From positions 1 through 51,083 of the forward strand of contig CAYVWB010000027.1 of the NCBI GenBank assembly GCA_964455395.1: a stretch of 51,083 nucleotides of DNA, written 5' to 3'. This document shows, one piece after another, positions 32,722-40,810 of the stretch. The stretch comes from CAYVWB01 sp964455395. GTDB lineage: Bacteria > Desulfobacterota > Desulfovibrionia > Desulfovibrionales > Desulfovibrionaceae. Both the position numbers and the translations under genes were made by a program. The notes under the pieces were generated by a model. That model made no database searches. It saw nothing but the letters and a program-made list of their open reading frames with translations, and was not told where the DNA came from. Position 1 is the first letter of the stretch; every line of letters starts with the position of its first letter.

Positions 32722-33573
32722 CCTCCCCTGAGGCCGTTCGGCTGTGGCGAGCGGCCGGGCTACGCTACGTCCTGCTGCCAGCGCCCGACGCCCCTGGCGG
32801 CTGCGAAACCGATTGCGTGGACAGCGATGTTTCACGTGAAACAATCTCTACACAATCTCTAGATGCTTCTCCCGAGGTGCTGTTTCAAGGCGCTCCGCCC
32901 CGTTCCGCCGCGCTGTTCACGGCAAACGCCACCGCTCCAGACATTGCGTCTCCGGGACCAGACCTTCCGCCCCATCCCCAGGAAACCGAAGCTGTCGGCG
33001 CATCTTCTCAGCCTCCGACGACGCCAAACGACGTTGACTTCCCGCCGCCATGGGACATTTACCTCGGCAAGCTGGCGCCGGCCTCGGTCGCCGTGTTCAC
33101 CTATTGGGAACTGGGTCGCGATATGGCTTCCCGTGCGCCCGACGCCGCACGCCGCGCTCTGCTCCAGAAGCTCATCCATCAGCTCAGGCTGCCCAAAGGG
33201 ACGCTGACGTTCTGGCCACCCGCCGCCCATGTAGACGAGTCGCTCCACTTCGACCTGCCCCGCTTCCTCGCCGGGCTGGAACGCGCCGGTTCGCCTCACG
33301 TGGTCTGCTTCGGTCCTGAACTTTTCGGACGGCTTTTCCCTGGCGAGGTCTATGCGCCCGCCCCCCGCGACGCCTACGGCAGACGGTTCCATTTCATGCC
33401 GCAGTTACGACCNNNNNNNNNNNNNNNNNNNNNNNNNNNNNNNNNNNNNNNNNNNNNNNNNNNNNNNNNNNNNNNNNNNNNNNNNNNNNNNNNNNNNNNN
33501 NNNNNNNNNNNNGGACGACTCCGCCGCCGTGGCGGCCCTTGTGGAACGCCTGCGCGCCGCGCTGCCCCTCTGA
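32688..33573 (+). CDS. unknown protein, interrupted by assembly gap
   Basis: An unknown protein that starts inside the last 34 bases of coaBC and is probably translationally coupled to it. About the first 140 residues are variable and Pro-rich. The later part looks conserved (PWDIYLGKLAPASVAVFTYW, RALLQKLIHQLRLPKGTLTF, PHVVCFGPELFGRLFPG). A 100-N gap (33413-33512) breaks the frame. Judging from the repeat copy at 33611-33729, the true missing sequence is about nine bases, giving ...PQLRPSLLDDSAAV...RAALPL and a stop at 33573. I recognise no family and assign no function. A perfect parS site lies within the coding sequence. Confidence 0.7.
32828..32843. promoter_or_regulatory. parS: parS site 1 (ParB-binding, within a gene)
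   Basis: TGTTTCACGTGAAACA is a perfect match to the chromosomal parS palindrome. It lies inside the unknown gene after coaBC, where it encodes DVSRET. parA and parB are 4.7-6 kb downstream. Confidence 0.93.
33358..33567. repeat. tandem repeat copy A (split by the gap)
   Basis: 33358-33412 and 33513-33567 match 33611-33665 and 33675-33729 exactly or nearly so. Only nine bases (TTCCCTGCT) separate the two parts in the other copy. The gap therefore lies within a repeated unit of about 119 bp. Confidence 0.88.
33413..33512. other. assembly gap of 100 N
   Basis: Exactly 100 N, the usual placeholder for a gap of unknown length. The repeat copies around it suggest the real missing sequence is only about nine bases. 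Confidence 0.99.
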
Positions 33574-33610
33574 TCGTCCTTCGCATGCGCCGTCGCCTTG
33601 CGGGGAGTCT

Positions 33611-33729
33611 CCGCCCCCCGCGACGCCTACGGCAGACGGTTCCATTTCATGCCGCAGTTACGACCTTCCCTGCTGGACGACTCCGCCGCCGTGGCGGCCC
33701 TTGTGGAACGCCTGCGCGCCGCGCTGCCC
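33611..33729. repeat. tandem repeat copy B, between the unknown gene and nfeD
   Basis: A second, uninterrupted copy of the 3' end of the upstream gene, 43 bases after the end of copy A. It ends 52 bases before nfeD. It is either a real tandem duplication that broke the assembly or a scaffold artefact. Confidence 0.85.
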
Positions 33730-33781
33730 ATTGCGCCGCGCCGCGGCTGTGGTATGATGGCGCCAAGACCAAGGAGCCGTC

Positions 33782-35233
33782 ATGCCCTACCTTGTTTCCT
33801 TCGACACATCAGCACCCCACGCCCCGCTTCTCCGTCGCCGCGTGTACTTCGCGCTTGCGGTCCTGTTCGCCGTGGCGATGGCCGTCTCGCTTGCAGGCTG
33901 GGTCGCCGCCGAGGAGGAGCGTGGCGTCGCGCCGGACCGACTTGGCGACGTCCTCGACCCATCCAAGGGCGATGCGGAAGACGTCACGCTCCCCACGGGG
34001 AGCGCCGTCACCGTGGTGACAGCCGCCATGACCGGCGGCATCAGCCCCCTCCAAGCCGATCTGCTCGATGACGCGTTGCGGCTGGCGGAGGCTGAGGGAG
34101 CGTCCTTGCTCGTGCTCAGGCTGGACACCCCCGGCGGTTCGCTGGAAGCGACCCGGGACATCATCAAGACCATGCTGAACGCGCCGCTGCCCATCGCGGT
34201 GTGGGTGGGTCCGGCCGGCGCACGCGCCGCCAGCGCCGGCGTCTTCATCGTGGCGGCGTCCAGCTTCGCCGGCATGAGCCCTCAGACGACCATTGGCGCC
34301 GCGACGCCTGTCACCATGAGCGGCGGCGAAGTCAACGGGACCATGGGCCGCAAGGTCAAGAACGACATCCTGAGTCTGGTGCGCAGCCTGGCGCAACGTT
34401 CCGGCCGCACCATTGAATGGTACGAACAGGCCGTGGAGAACGCGGACTCCATCACAGCCAGCGAAGCCGTGATGGAGGGCGTCGTGGAAGTGCTGAGCGA
34501 CTCCATGGAGGACTTCGTCGTGCAGGCCGGGGCGCATGGCGTCTCCACGCAGGTCGGAGCGCTGCGTTTCGACGGCGAAGCGGTCACGATGGTCCAGCAC
34601 GACCCCGGCCCCCGGTATCGCATCCTGGCGTGGCTGGTGGCGCCCCAGGTGGCGTATTTCCTCTTTCTTGGCGGCGTGGCGGGTTTGTTCTTCGAGGTGT
34701 CCAACCCCGGCGCCATTTTCCCCGGGGTCACCGGCGCCATTCTCATGCTGTTGGCCCTCTACGCTTTTTCCGTACTGCCTACCAACGCAGCCGGCGTGTT
34801 GCTCATCCTGTTGGCGCTGGGACTCTTCGTGCTGGAAGTCTTCGTGCCGAGCTTCGGTTTATTGACGATCGGCGGTCTCGTGAGTCTTTTTCTCGGGTCA
34901 ACCATTCTTTACAAGGAAGGCAGCGGCATGAGCTTGCCCCAAACCACAATCATCCCCACGGTGCTCGTGCTCGGCGTCATTGTGGCCGGTGTGCTGTATC
35001 TCGTCGGGAAGGCGCAGCTGAAGCGACCCATCTCCGGCGAGTCGACCATGGTCGGCAAGACCGCCACGGTCCGTCGCTGGACCGGCGCCGAGGGACGCGT
35101 GCATGTGCGGGGCGAACTCTGGCACGCCGTCTCGGAATCCTCATTGGTGCTGCAGGAGGGCGACGCCGTGCGCATCGTCCGTGTCGACGGCCTTACCGCC
35201 GTCATCGAGCCGCTCAACACCCATACCGCCTAG
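33782..35233 (+). CDS. nfeD: NfeD-family membrane serine protease (long form)
   Basis: A 483-residue protein. A signal/anchor helix (VYFALAVLFAVAMAVSLAGW) is followed by a ClpP-like protease domain (about 75-265) with LLVLRLDTPGGSLEATRDII and the Ser in ARAASAGVFIVAAS. The Lys is likely in MGRKVKND. Four to five membrane helices (about 280-405) lead to a C-terminal NfeD OB-fold (MVGKTATVRRWTGAEGRVHV). Long NfeD proteins cleave the C-terminus of partner stomatins in archaea. AAGGAG precedes the start. The slipin gene follows nine bases later, the classic NfeD-stomatin pair. Confidence 0.92.
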   Translation: MPYLVSFDTSAPHAPLLRRRVYFALAVLFAVAMAVSLAGWVAAEEERGVAPDRLGDVLDPSKGDAEDVTLPTGSAVTVVTAAMTGGISPLQADLLDDALRLAEAEGASLLVLRLDTPGGSLEATRDIIKTMLNAPLPIAVWVGPAGARAASAGVFIVAASSFAGMSPQTTIGAATPVTMSGGEVNGTMGRKVKNDILSLVRSLAQRSGRTIEWYEQAVENADSITASEAVMEGVVEVLSDSMEDFVVQAGAHGVSTQVGALRFDGEAVTMVQHDPGPRYRILAWLVAPQVAYFLFLGGVAGLFFEVSNPGAIFPGVTGAILMLLALYAFSVLPTNAAGVLLILLALGLFVLEVFVPSFGLLTIGGLVSLFLGSTILYKEGSGMSLPQTTIIPTVLVLGVIVAGVLYLVGKAQLKRPISGESTMVGKTATVRRWTGAEGRVHVRGELWHAVSESSLVLQEGDAVRIVRVDGLTAVIEPLNTHTA

Positions 35234-35242
35234 GAGGGCGCC

Positions 35243-35983
35243 ATGCCATTTTCCGGACTTGGTCTCGCCATCATCGTCCTGGTGTTCTTGCTGTTTTCCG
35301 CCATCAAAGTGGTGAAGGAGTACGACCGCGGCGTCATCTTCCGGCTTGGACGCGTCATCGGCGCCAAGGGTCCGGGCATCATCCTGTTGATCCCCGTGGT
35401 GGATCGAATGACCAAAGTGGACTTGCGCGTGCTGACGCTGGACGTGCCCCACCAGGACGTCATCACGTTCGACAACGTCTCGGTGAAGGTGAACGCTGTG
35501 GTCTACTTCCGTGTGCTGGAGCCCATCAAAGCCATCGTGGAGGTGGAGGATTACCATTATGCGACGTCCCAGCTGGCGCAGACGACCTTGCGGTCCGTAT
35601 GCGGCGGCGTGGAGCTGGACGATCTCCTTGCGCATCGCGAGAAGGTGAACGATGACATCCAGGCCATTCTGGACAAACAGACCGACCCATGGGGCATCAA
35701 GGTCATCAGCGTGGAAGTGAAGCACATCGACCTGCCGCAGGAGATGCAGCGGGCCATGGCGCGCCAAGCGGAAGCCGAGCGGGACCGTCGCGCCAAGGTC
35801 ATCAACGCGGAGGGCGAATACCAGGCCGCCAATCGTCTGGCCGAAGCGGCTGAGATCATCAGCAAACATCCGCAAGCGCTCCAGCTGCGGTATTTGCAAT
35901 CGCTGGTGGAAATCAGCTCGGAGGGCAACACCACCATCGTCCCGTTGCCGCTCGACATTCTCGGCGCGTTGAAGCAGTCCTGA
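35243..35983 (+). CDS. slipin / stomatin-like SPFH-domain protein
   Basis: A 246-residue protein with an N-terminal membrane hairpin (GLGLAIIVLVFLLFSAIKVV) and a full SPFH/Band-7 domain (EYDRGVIFRLGRVIGAKGPG, VPHQDVITFDNVSVKVNAVV, YFRVLEPIKAIVEVEDYHYA). A helical tail follows (EMQRAMARQAEAERDRRAKV, INAEGEYQAANRLAEAAEII). Such proteins form membrane microdomain scaffolds and oligomeric cages. It pairs with nfeD just upstream, so NfeD is its likely protease partner. Confidence 0.93.
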   Translation: MPFSGLGLAIIVLVFLLFSAIKVVKEYDRGVIFRLGRVIGAKGPGIILLIPVVDRMTKVDLRVLTLDVPHQDVITFDNVSVKVNAVVYFRVLEPIKAIVEVEDYHYATSQLAQTTLRSVCGGVELDDLLAHREKVNDDIQAILDKQTDPWGIKVISVEVKHIDLPQEMQRAMARQAEAERDRRAKVINAEGEYQAANRLAEAAEIISKHPQALQLRYLQSLVEISSEGNTTIVPLPLDILGALKQS

Positions 35984-36091
35984 GGCGTGGGGGGAGCGGG
36001 CGCGTCTTTGCTTCGTCGCGGTTTTCAGGTATCACCATGCGCGTTCCCCCAGCGCTTCCGCACACCCTTCAGCGAGAAAGGACCTCCTTCC

Positions 36092-37105
36092 ATGCGTCTA
36101 CTCGTCACCGGCGTCGCCGGTTTCATCGGCCACCAAGTGGCGCGCGCCGCGCTCCAGAGTGGCCATACCGTCGTTGGGTTGGACAATCTCAACGACTACT
36201 ATGACGTCTCCCTGAAGCAAGCCCGGCTGACCGAGTTGACGCCACATGAATCGTTTCAGTTCGTGCGCGCGGACCTGGCGGACGCCGCCGCCGTCAGCGG
36301 AGTGTTTCAGGAACACGCCATCACCCATGTGGCGCACTTGGCGGCGCAAGCCGGCGTGCGGTACAGCCTGAAGAATCCTGCTTCGTACGTGCGCTCCAAC
36401 CTGGACGGTTTTTTCAATATTCTTGAAGGGTGCCGCCACAGCGCCACGCTGGAGCATCTCGTTTATGCGTCCTCCAGCTCTGTGTATGGGTTGAACACCA
36501 CCGCGCCGTACAGCGTCCGGCACAACGTGGACCATCCCATAAGCCTCTACGCCGCCACGAAGAAATCCAACGAGCTCATGGCGCACTCGTACAGCTATCT
36601 GTATTCCATTCCCACCACGGGGCTACGGTTTTTCACGGTGTACGGGCCGTGGGGTCGTCCGGACATGGCGCTGCATCTTTTCACGACAGCCATTCTGGAG
36701 GGTCGGCCCATCGACGTGTTCAACAACGGCAAAATGCGGCGTGATTTCACATATATAGATGACATCGTCGAGGGCGTGACGCGAGTCCTCGCCAAGCCGG
36801 CGCAGCCCAACCCGGCATGGGATGGCGCAAGGCCTGATCCTGCGTCGAGCCCAGCGCCATACCGAATTTTCAACATCGGCAACAACACCACCGTCTCCTT
36901 GGAAGACTTCATCGCAACCATCGAGTCGGCTTTGGGCGAACAAGCAATCAAGAATTACATGCCGCTGCAGCCCGGTGATGTGCCGGAGACCTACGCGGAT
37001 GTGGACGAATTGATCCAATATGTTGATTTTGCGCCAAAAACGCCATTGGAAGAGGGCGTTCGGCAATTCGTGACATGGTACAAGGCGTACTACGGGAAGA
37101 GTTGA
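36092..37105 (+). CDS. NAD-dependent epimerase, UDP-glucuronate 4-epimerase-like
   Basis: A 337-residue extended short-chain dehydrogenase. The NAD motif GVAGFIGHQV is at the N-terminus, with VGLDNLNDYYDVSLKQARL, the Ser site YASSSSVYG and the catalytic pair in YAATKKSNE. RFFTVYGPWGRPDMALHLF and MRRDFTYIDDIVEGV are typical of the UDP-glucuronate/galacturonate 4-epimerase branch, which supplies sugars for surface polysaccharides. The start at 36092 has AAGGA nine bases upstream. No other polysaccharide gene is adjacent, so its pathway is open. Confidence 0.88.
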   Translation: MRLLVTGVAGFIGHQVARAALQSGHTVVGLDNLNDYYDVSLKQARLTELTPHESFQFVRADLADAAAVSGVFQEHAITHVAHLAAQAGVRYSLKNPASYVRSNLDGFFNILEGCRHSATLEHLVYASSSSVYGLNTTAPYSVRHNVDHPISLYAATKKSNELMAHSYSYLYSIPTTGLRFFTVYGPWGRPDMALHLFTTAILEGRPIDVFNNGKMRRDFTYIDDIVEGVTRVLAKPAQPNPAWDGARPDPASSPAPYRIFNIGNNTTVSLEDFIATIESALGEQAIKNYMPLQPGDVPETYADVDELIQYVDFAPKTPLEEGVRQFVTWYKAYYGKS

Positions 37106-37168
37106 CATCCCCCACACGCATCCACTAGCTAAGGCGAGACACACCAGGACAGACCGGAGTGAGAGGGT

Positions 37169-37459
37169 ATGAACTTCAAGACGCTGAAGGCCAAGATGGA
37201 GGAGCATTTCGACACGATTCAGGAGTCGGCTTCAGCAGGCGAAATGCCTCCAATTACGGAAATTGAAGCATTCGAGCGCCTTGTCAAGCGCATGGCGTCA
37301 TTTGTCCAGGACGATTGGGCAGGCGAACTGGAGGATTTTCACCACATGACGCGCCAGCTGCTGCACTCCGCGCGCAAAGGTGAAGTCCAGGAAGCGATCC
37401 GCATCGTGGAATCGTTGAACGATGCGCAGACGTTCTGCCATCAATCGTTCCGTTACTAG
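37169..37459 (+). CDS. small helical protein of unknown function
   Basis: A 96-residue, mainly helical acidic protein (MNFKTLKAKMEEHFDTIQES, EAFERLVKRMASFVQDDWAG, HMTRQLLHSARKGEVQEAIR). The length and a C-terminal Cys-His pair recall a small deltaproteobacterial family (GSU3529-like), but I am not sure. It lies between the epimerase and the parS/parA region on the same strand. No membrane segment or signal is visible. Confidence 0.75.
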   Translation: MNFKTLKAKMEEHFDTIQESASAGEMPPITEIEAFERLVKRMASFVQDDWAGELEDFHHMTRQLLHSARKGEVQEAIRIVESLNDAQTFCHQSFRY

Positions 37460-37496
37460 ACTGCTCCCGCAGCGTCTCGCGTGCGACATCCTTCGA

Positions 37497-37512
37497 TGTT
37501 TCACGTGAAACA
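37497..37512. promoter_or_regulatory. parS: parS site 2, just upstream of parA
   Basis: TGTTTCACGTGAAACA is a perfect parS palindrome ending 26 bases before the parA start codon. ParB bound here could also affect parA transcription. Confidence 0.95.
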
Positions 37513-37538
37513 CTGTGCAAACCACACAGGGTAAGCCG

Positions 37539-38315
37539 ATGGCGCGCAGAATCGTCGTTGCCAACCAAAAAGGAGGCGTGGGCAAAACCACAACCTCCGT
37601 GAACCTCGCTGCGTCCCTCGCGGTCATGGAAAAACGCGTGCTCGTCCTTGACTGCGATCCTCAAGCCAACGCTTCCAGCGGCTTGGGCGTGGACAGCGAC
37701 ACCGTGCCGCGGTCGCTCTATTCCACATTCTTCCAACCCGCGGAAGCCGGCGACGCCATCGTGGAGACGACCTCCCCTTACGTCTGGCTCCTCGCCGGCT
37801 CACAGGACCTCGTCGGCGTCGAGCTCGAACTCATCGACAAAATAGGCCGCGAATACTACCTGCAAGACGTCATTCAGCATGTCGAGGAAGATTTCGACTA
37901 CATCATCATGGATTGCCCCCCCTCACTGGGCTTGCTGACACTGAACGCCCTCTGCGCTGCGCGGGAGCTGCTCATCCCTCTCCAGTGCGAATACTACGCC
38001 CTGGAAGGCATCGCAAAGCTCCTCCACACCTATGAGCAAGTACGCGCTCGACTGAACCCGCAACTCCATATCCTGGGCGTACTCCTCACCATGTACGACA
38101 TGCGCAACAAACTCTCACGGCAAGTCAAAAAGGAAGTCACGCGGTGCTTCCCGGAGCAGATCTTCGAAACCATCGTGCCCCGGAACGTCCGCCTCTCCGA
38201 AGCGCCCAGCTACGGCATGACCATTCTCTCCTACGACATCAAGTCGAAAGGGGCGGAAGCCTATCTCGCGCTCGCCAAGGAAGTCGTCATGAGGAAGCCC
38301 GCCATGGCGATCTAG
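37539..38315 (+). CDS. parA: chromosome-partitioning ATPase ParA/Soj
   Basis: A 258-residue ParA-type ATPase that drives segregation of the ParB-parS complex. The deviant Walker A NQKGGVGKTTTSVNLA is at residues 9-24. Walker A' (VLVLDCDPQANASSGLG) and Walker B (DYIIMDCPPSLGLLTLNAL) follow. The late LYDMRNKLSRQV-type segment (LLTMYDMRNKLSRQVKKEV) is typical of Soj. The start at 37539 gives the standard chromosomal ParA without an N-terminal helix-turn-helix. A further upstream start at 37515 would overlap the parS flank and is less likely. Confidence 0.96.
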   Translation: MARRIVVANQKGGVGKTTTSVNLAASLAVMEKRVLVLDCDPQANASSGLGVDSDTVPRSLYSTFFQPAEAGDAIVETTSPYVWLLAGSQDLVGVELELIDKIGREYYLQDVIQHVEEDFDYIIMDCPPSLGLLTLNALCAARELLIPLQCEYYALEGIAKLLHTYEQVRARLNPQLHILGVLLTMYDMRNKLSRQVKKEVTRCFPEQIFETIVPRNVRLSEAPSYGMTILSYDIKSKGAEAYLALAKEVVMRKPAMAI

Positions 38316-38367
38316 TCGCACACGACGGGCCCACGACCATCCATCAACGCTGGCGAACCAGACGCGC

Positions 38368-38781
38368 CTACCGCTTCGTCTCCATATGCGGCTTGCACTC
38401 GAATTTGTAGTGGTCTTTGAAATGACGCTTGATCACGCGGGACTTGCAGTTCATGCACTGGAAATTCACCAACCCCCCAAGGTTCGCCGCTTTCAGGCGG
38501 AAATTCTTGCCTTCGGGATTGGTCCAGTCTTCGGTGGCGGCGCCGCAGTGCGCGCACTCGACTTTGGCGTCGGGCTCGTACTGGAAGTCCCAGTAGTCCA
38601 GCAGCATGTTCCAGTCTGCGATGGGCTCAGGCATCTCCGCCTCGGCGGCAGCCTGCTCCGCAGCGAGCAGCGGCTGCAACAACGGCTCCGCTTCCCGCCA
38701 AAACGCCGGGTCCAGCAACACGCCGTAGAGTGTCCCGCGTTCGTCGTACAGCTTGATTATGGATTGGGTGTCATTGCTCAT
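38368..38781 (-). CDS. unknown protein with a zinc-ribbon-like CxxC pair
   Basis: A 137-residue protein on the strand opposite to parA and parB. The N-terminal half is acidic and helical (PAFWREAEPLLQPLLAAEQA). The C-terminal half has two Cys pairs, CAHCG and CMNC, about 30 residues apart, with an extra His and Cys near the end. This looks like a zinc-binding treble-clef/ribbon. GGAG lies six bases before the ATG. I recognise no named family. Its position between parA and parB may be accidental or hint at a chromosome-related role. Confidence 0.82.
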   Translation of the reverse strand: MSNDTQSIIKLYDERGTLYGVLLDPAFWREAEPLLQPLLAAEQAAAEAEMPEPIADWNMLLDYWDFQYEPDAKVECAHCGAATEDWTNPEGKNFRLKAANLGGLVNFQCMNCKSRVIKRHFKDHYKFECKPHMETKR

Positions 38782-38796
38782 GACGTCTCCATGGGT

Positions 38797-38826
38797 TTGA
38801 TTGAAACGATTGCTTGTAACTAGATA
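38797..38826 (+). promoter_or_regulatory. candidate parB promoter
   Basis: TTGATT (38797-38802), an 18-base spacer and TAGATA (38821-38826) precede parB. The short divergent spacer (38782-38853) separates it from the zinc-ribbon gene, so parB seems to have its own promoter apart from parA. Confidence 0.45.
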
Positions 38827-38853
38827 TTTAACGGCTGCTGTCAAGGAGGTTCT

Positions 38854-39765
38854 ATGGCGACGCCGTCTCGAGGACTCGGCAAAGGCCTGGACGCTCTGCT
38901 CAAAGGGTTCAACGAAGTCGCACACGACGCGGAGGTGAAGACCATTCCCATCGCGTCCATCGTGCCGAACCCCTTCCAACCCCGCAAGGAGTTCAGCGAA
39001 CAGGCGTTGACCGATCTCGCGGACTCCATCCGCGCGCAAGGCGTTTTGCAACCCATCCTGGTGCGTAACGCGCCCGACTCCAGCCCGGGTCACTTCGAGC
39101 TTGTCGCCGGGGAACGCCGACTCCGCGCTGCGAAACTCGCCGGCTTGCAGGAGATTCCCTGCCTGGTGCGCGCCCTGGACGACGACCAGAGCCTGACCAT
39201 CGCCATTGTCGAGAACCTGCAGCGTGAAGACCTCAACCCCGTCGAAGAGGCCCACGGCCTCAAACAGCTACAGGACCGCCTCCAGCTCTCGCAAGAAGAA
39301 TTGGCGCAGCGTGTAGGCAAAAGTCGACCGGCCATCGCCAACACGCTCAGGCTGCTCCAGCTGCCCTCGGACATCCTGGACGCTGTGCGCCTCGGCGATA
39401 TCACGGCAGGACATGGGCGCGCCTTGCTGGCCCTGGACGATTCCGACGCCATGATGGAACTTTTCGAAATCGTTCGCACAGAGCAACCTACCGTTCGTGA
39501 CGTGGAAAAACTCGTCACCCACTGGAAGGAGCATGGCGAGTTCCCTGCGCTCTCCGCCGCGCGAAACAAGCGCCCCCCTCGTCTCAAAACGCCGACCGCC
39601 AAGGACGCGTCCTTGCAGTCGCTTGGCAAGCAGCTCAAGTCGACGCTGGACCTGCGCGTCTCCGTCAAGGGATCCATGGAGACCGGCTCCATCGCCTTCA
39701 AGTACAATTCGCGGGAACAGCTCAAGGCGTTGATGCAACGTCTCGGTGTGGAGCACGCGGAGTAA
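38854..39765 (+). CDS. parB: chromosome-partitioning CTPase ParB/Spo0J
   Basis: A 303-residue ParB. The N-terminal ParA-activating stretch (RGLGKGLDALLKG) is followed by the ParB/Srx domain (IVPNPFQPRKEFSEQALTDL), the CTP-binding motif in LVAGERRLRAAKLAG, and ENLQREDLNPVEEAHGLKQL. A helix-turn-helix that reads parS (EELAQRVGKSRPAIANTLRL) and a C-terminal dimerisation domain complete it. AAGGAGGT stands three bases before the ATG. Three perfect parS sites lie within 6 kb. Confidence 0.96.
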   Translation: MATPSRGLGKGLDALLKGFNEVAHDAEVKTIPIASIVPNPFQPRKEFSEQALTDLADSIRAQGVLQPILVRNAPDSSPGHFELVAGERRLRAAKLAGLQEIPCLVRALDDDQSLTIAIVENLQREDLNPVEEAHGLKQLQDRLQLSQEELAQRVGKSRPAIANTLRLLQLPSDILDAVRLGDITAGHGRALLALDDSDAMMELFEIVRTEQPTVRDVEKLVTHWKEHGEFPALSAARNKRPPRLKTPTAKDASLQSLGKQLKSTLDLRVSVKGSMETGSIAFKYNSREQLKALMQRLGVEHAE

Positions 39766-39768
39766 TCC

Positions 39769-40809
39769 ATGGACCAGGAACTGCTCGTCGCGGCGCTCAG
39801 ACGGTTTCAAGGGAGCCAGGTGCTTGTCATCGGCGATGTCATGCTGGACCATTACATGGTCGGCAAGGTCTCGCGGATATCTCCTGAGGCTCCCGTCCCC
39901 GTCGTCAACACGACCTCCGAACATGTACTGCTCGGCGGCGCCGCCAATGTGGCGCTCAATATCAAACGACTTGGCGGCGAACCGCACATCGCCACCGTGC
40001 TTGGTTCTGATGACAACGCCGCCGTGCTCGCCGCCATGCTTGAATCGGAAGGCGTGCCCCTGGAGTGCGTCCACCACGCCAACAGACCCACTACGGTCAA
40101 GACGCGGGTCATCGCGCAGAACCAACAGATCGTCCGCATCGACAAGGAATGTGCAGCGCCAATGGAAAAACATGTCACGCAGGCTCTGCTCGACGCTGTG
40201 GAAGCCATACTGGACGAGTTCGATGTGGTCGTTCTTTCGGATTATGGCAAAGGCCTTCTCACGCCCGATTTCATGGAGGGTTTGCTCAAGCGGATAACTG
40301 CCCTGAGCCCCACGCCGAAGCTCCTGATCGACCCGAAAGTCAGAAATTTTCATCTGTACAAGGACGCGTACTGCCTGACCCCCAATTCAAGTGAAGCCTT
40401 GGAGGCCACGCATCGCCACTCGCTGGAGTCGCGAGCGGATATCATCCGATGCGGCGCGGCCGTATTCAGGCAACTTGGGTGTGAACATCTGCTCATCACG
40501 CTGGGACCCAACGGCATGGTGCTCTTTCTTGAACCTGGCGAGGTCTACCATTTTCCCACGACGGCCAAGCGCGTCTACGACGTCACGGGGGCCGGCGATA
40601 CGGTGATCGCATCCATGGCCTTGTCCCTGGCTGGCGGCAATGACCTCATCACCTCGACCATGCTTTCGAATTACGCCGCCGGCATAGTCGTCGGCGAGGT
40701 GGGCACCGCCACGACAACCGTGGAGCGCATGACGCAGGTTATTCTGCAAGAACCGCCGCATGAAATCGTGGAATGGTTGAAACAACCACACCCTGGGGCC
40801 GGTCGGTAA
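39769..40809 (+). CDS. rfaE1: D-glycero-beta-D-manno-heptose-7-phosphate kinase (RfaE1/HldA type)
   Basis: A 346-residue PfkB/ribokinase-fold enzyme that phosphorylates heptose-7-phosphate at C1 for the ADP-heptose of lipopolysaccharide core. Motifs: VIGDVMLDHYMVGKVSRISP, VLLGGAANVALNIKRLGGEP, VVLSDYGKGLLTP and the catalytic DVTGAGDTVIASMALSLAGG. It has no C-terminal nucleotidyltransferase domain, so it is the kinase-only form. It starts three bases after parB and is followed one base later by the phosphatase gene, which implies cotranscription. Confidence 0.93.
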   Translation: MDQELLVAALRRFQGSQVLVIGDVMLDHYMVGKVSRISPEAPVPVVNTTSEHVLLGGAANVALNIKRLGGEPHIATVLGSDDNAAVLAAMLESEGVPLECVHHANRPTTVKTRVIAQNQQIVRIDKECAAPMEKHVTQALLDAVEAILDEFDVVVLSDYGKGLLTPDFMEGLLKRITALSPTPKLLIDPKVRNFHLYKDAYCLTPNSSEALEATHRHSLESRADIIRCGAAVFRQLGCEHLLITLGPNGMVLFLEPGEVYHFPTTAKRVYDVTGAGDTVIASMALSLAGGNDLITSTMLSNYAAGIVVGEVGTATTTVERMTQVILQEPPHEIVEWLKQPHPGAGR

Positions 40810-40810
40810 C

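Noticed and set aside
32658..34019. One long protein reading through the N gap into nfeD
   Set aside because: The 100 N are a placeholder, so the frame across them is arbitrary. The repeat copy shows the true frame ends at 33573.
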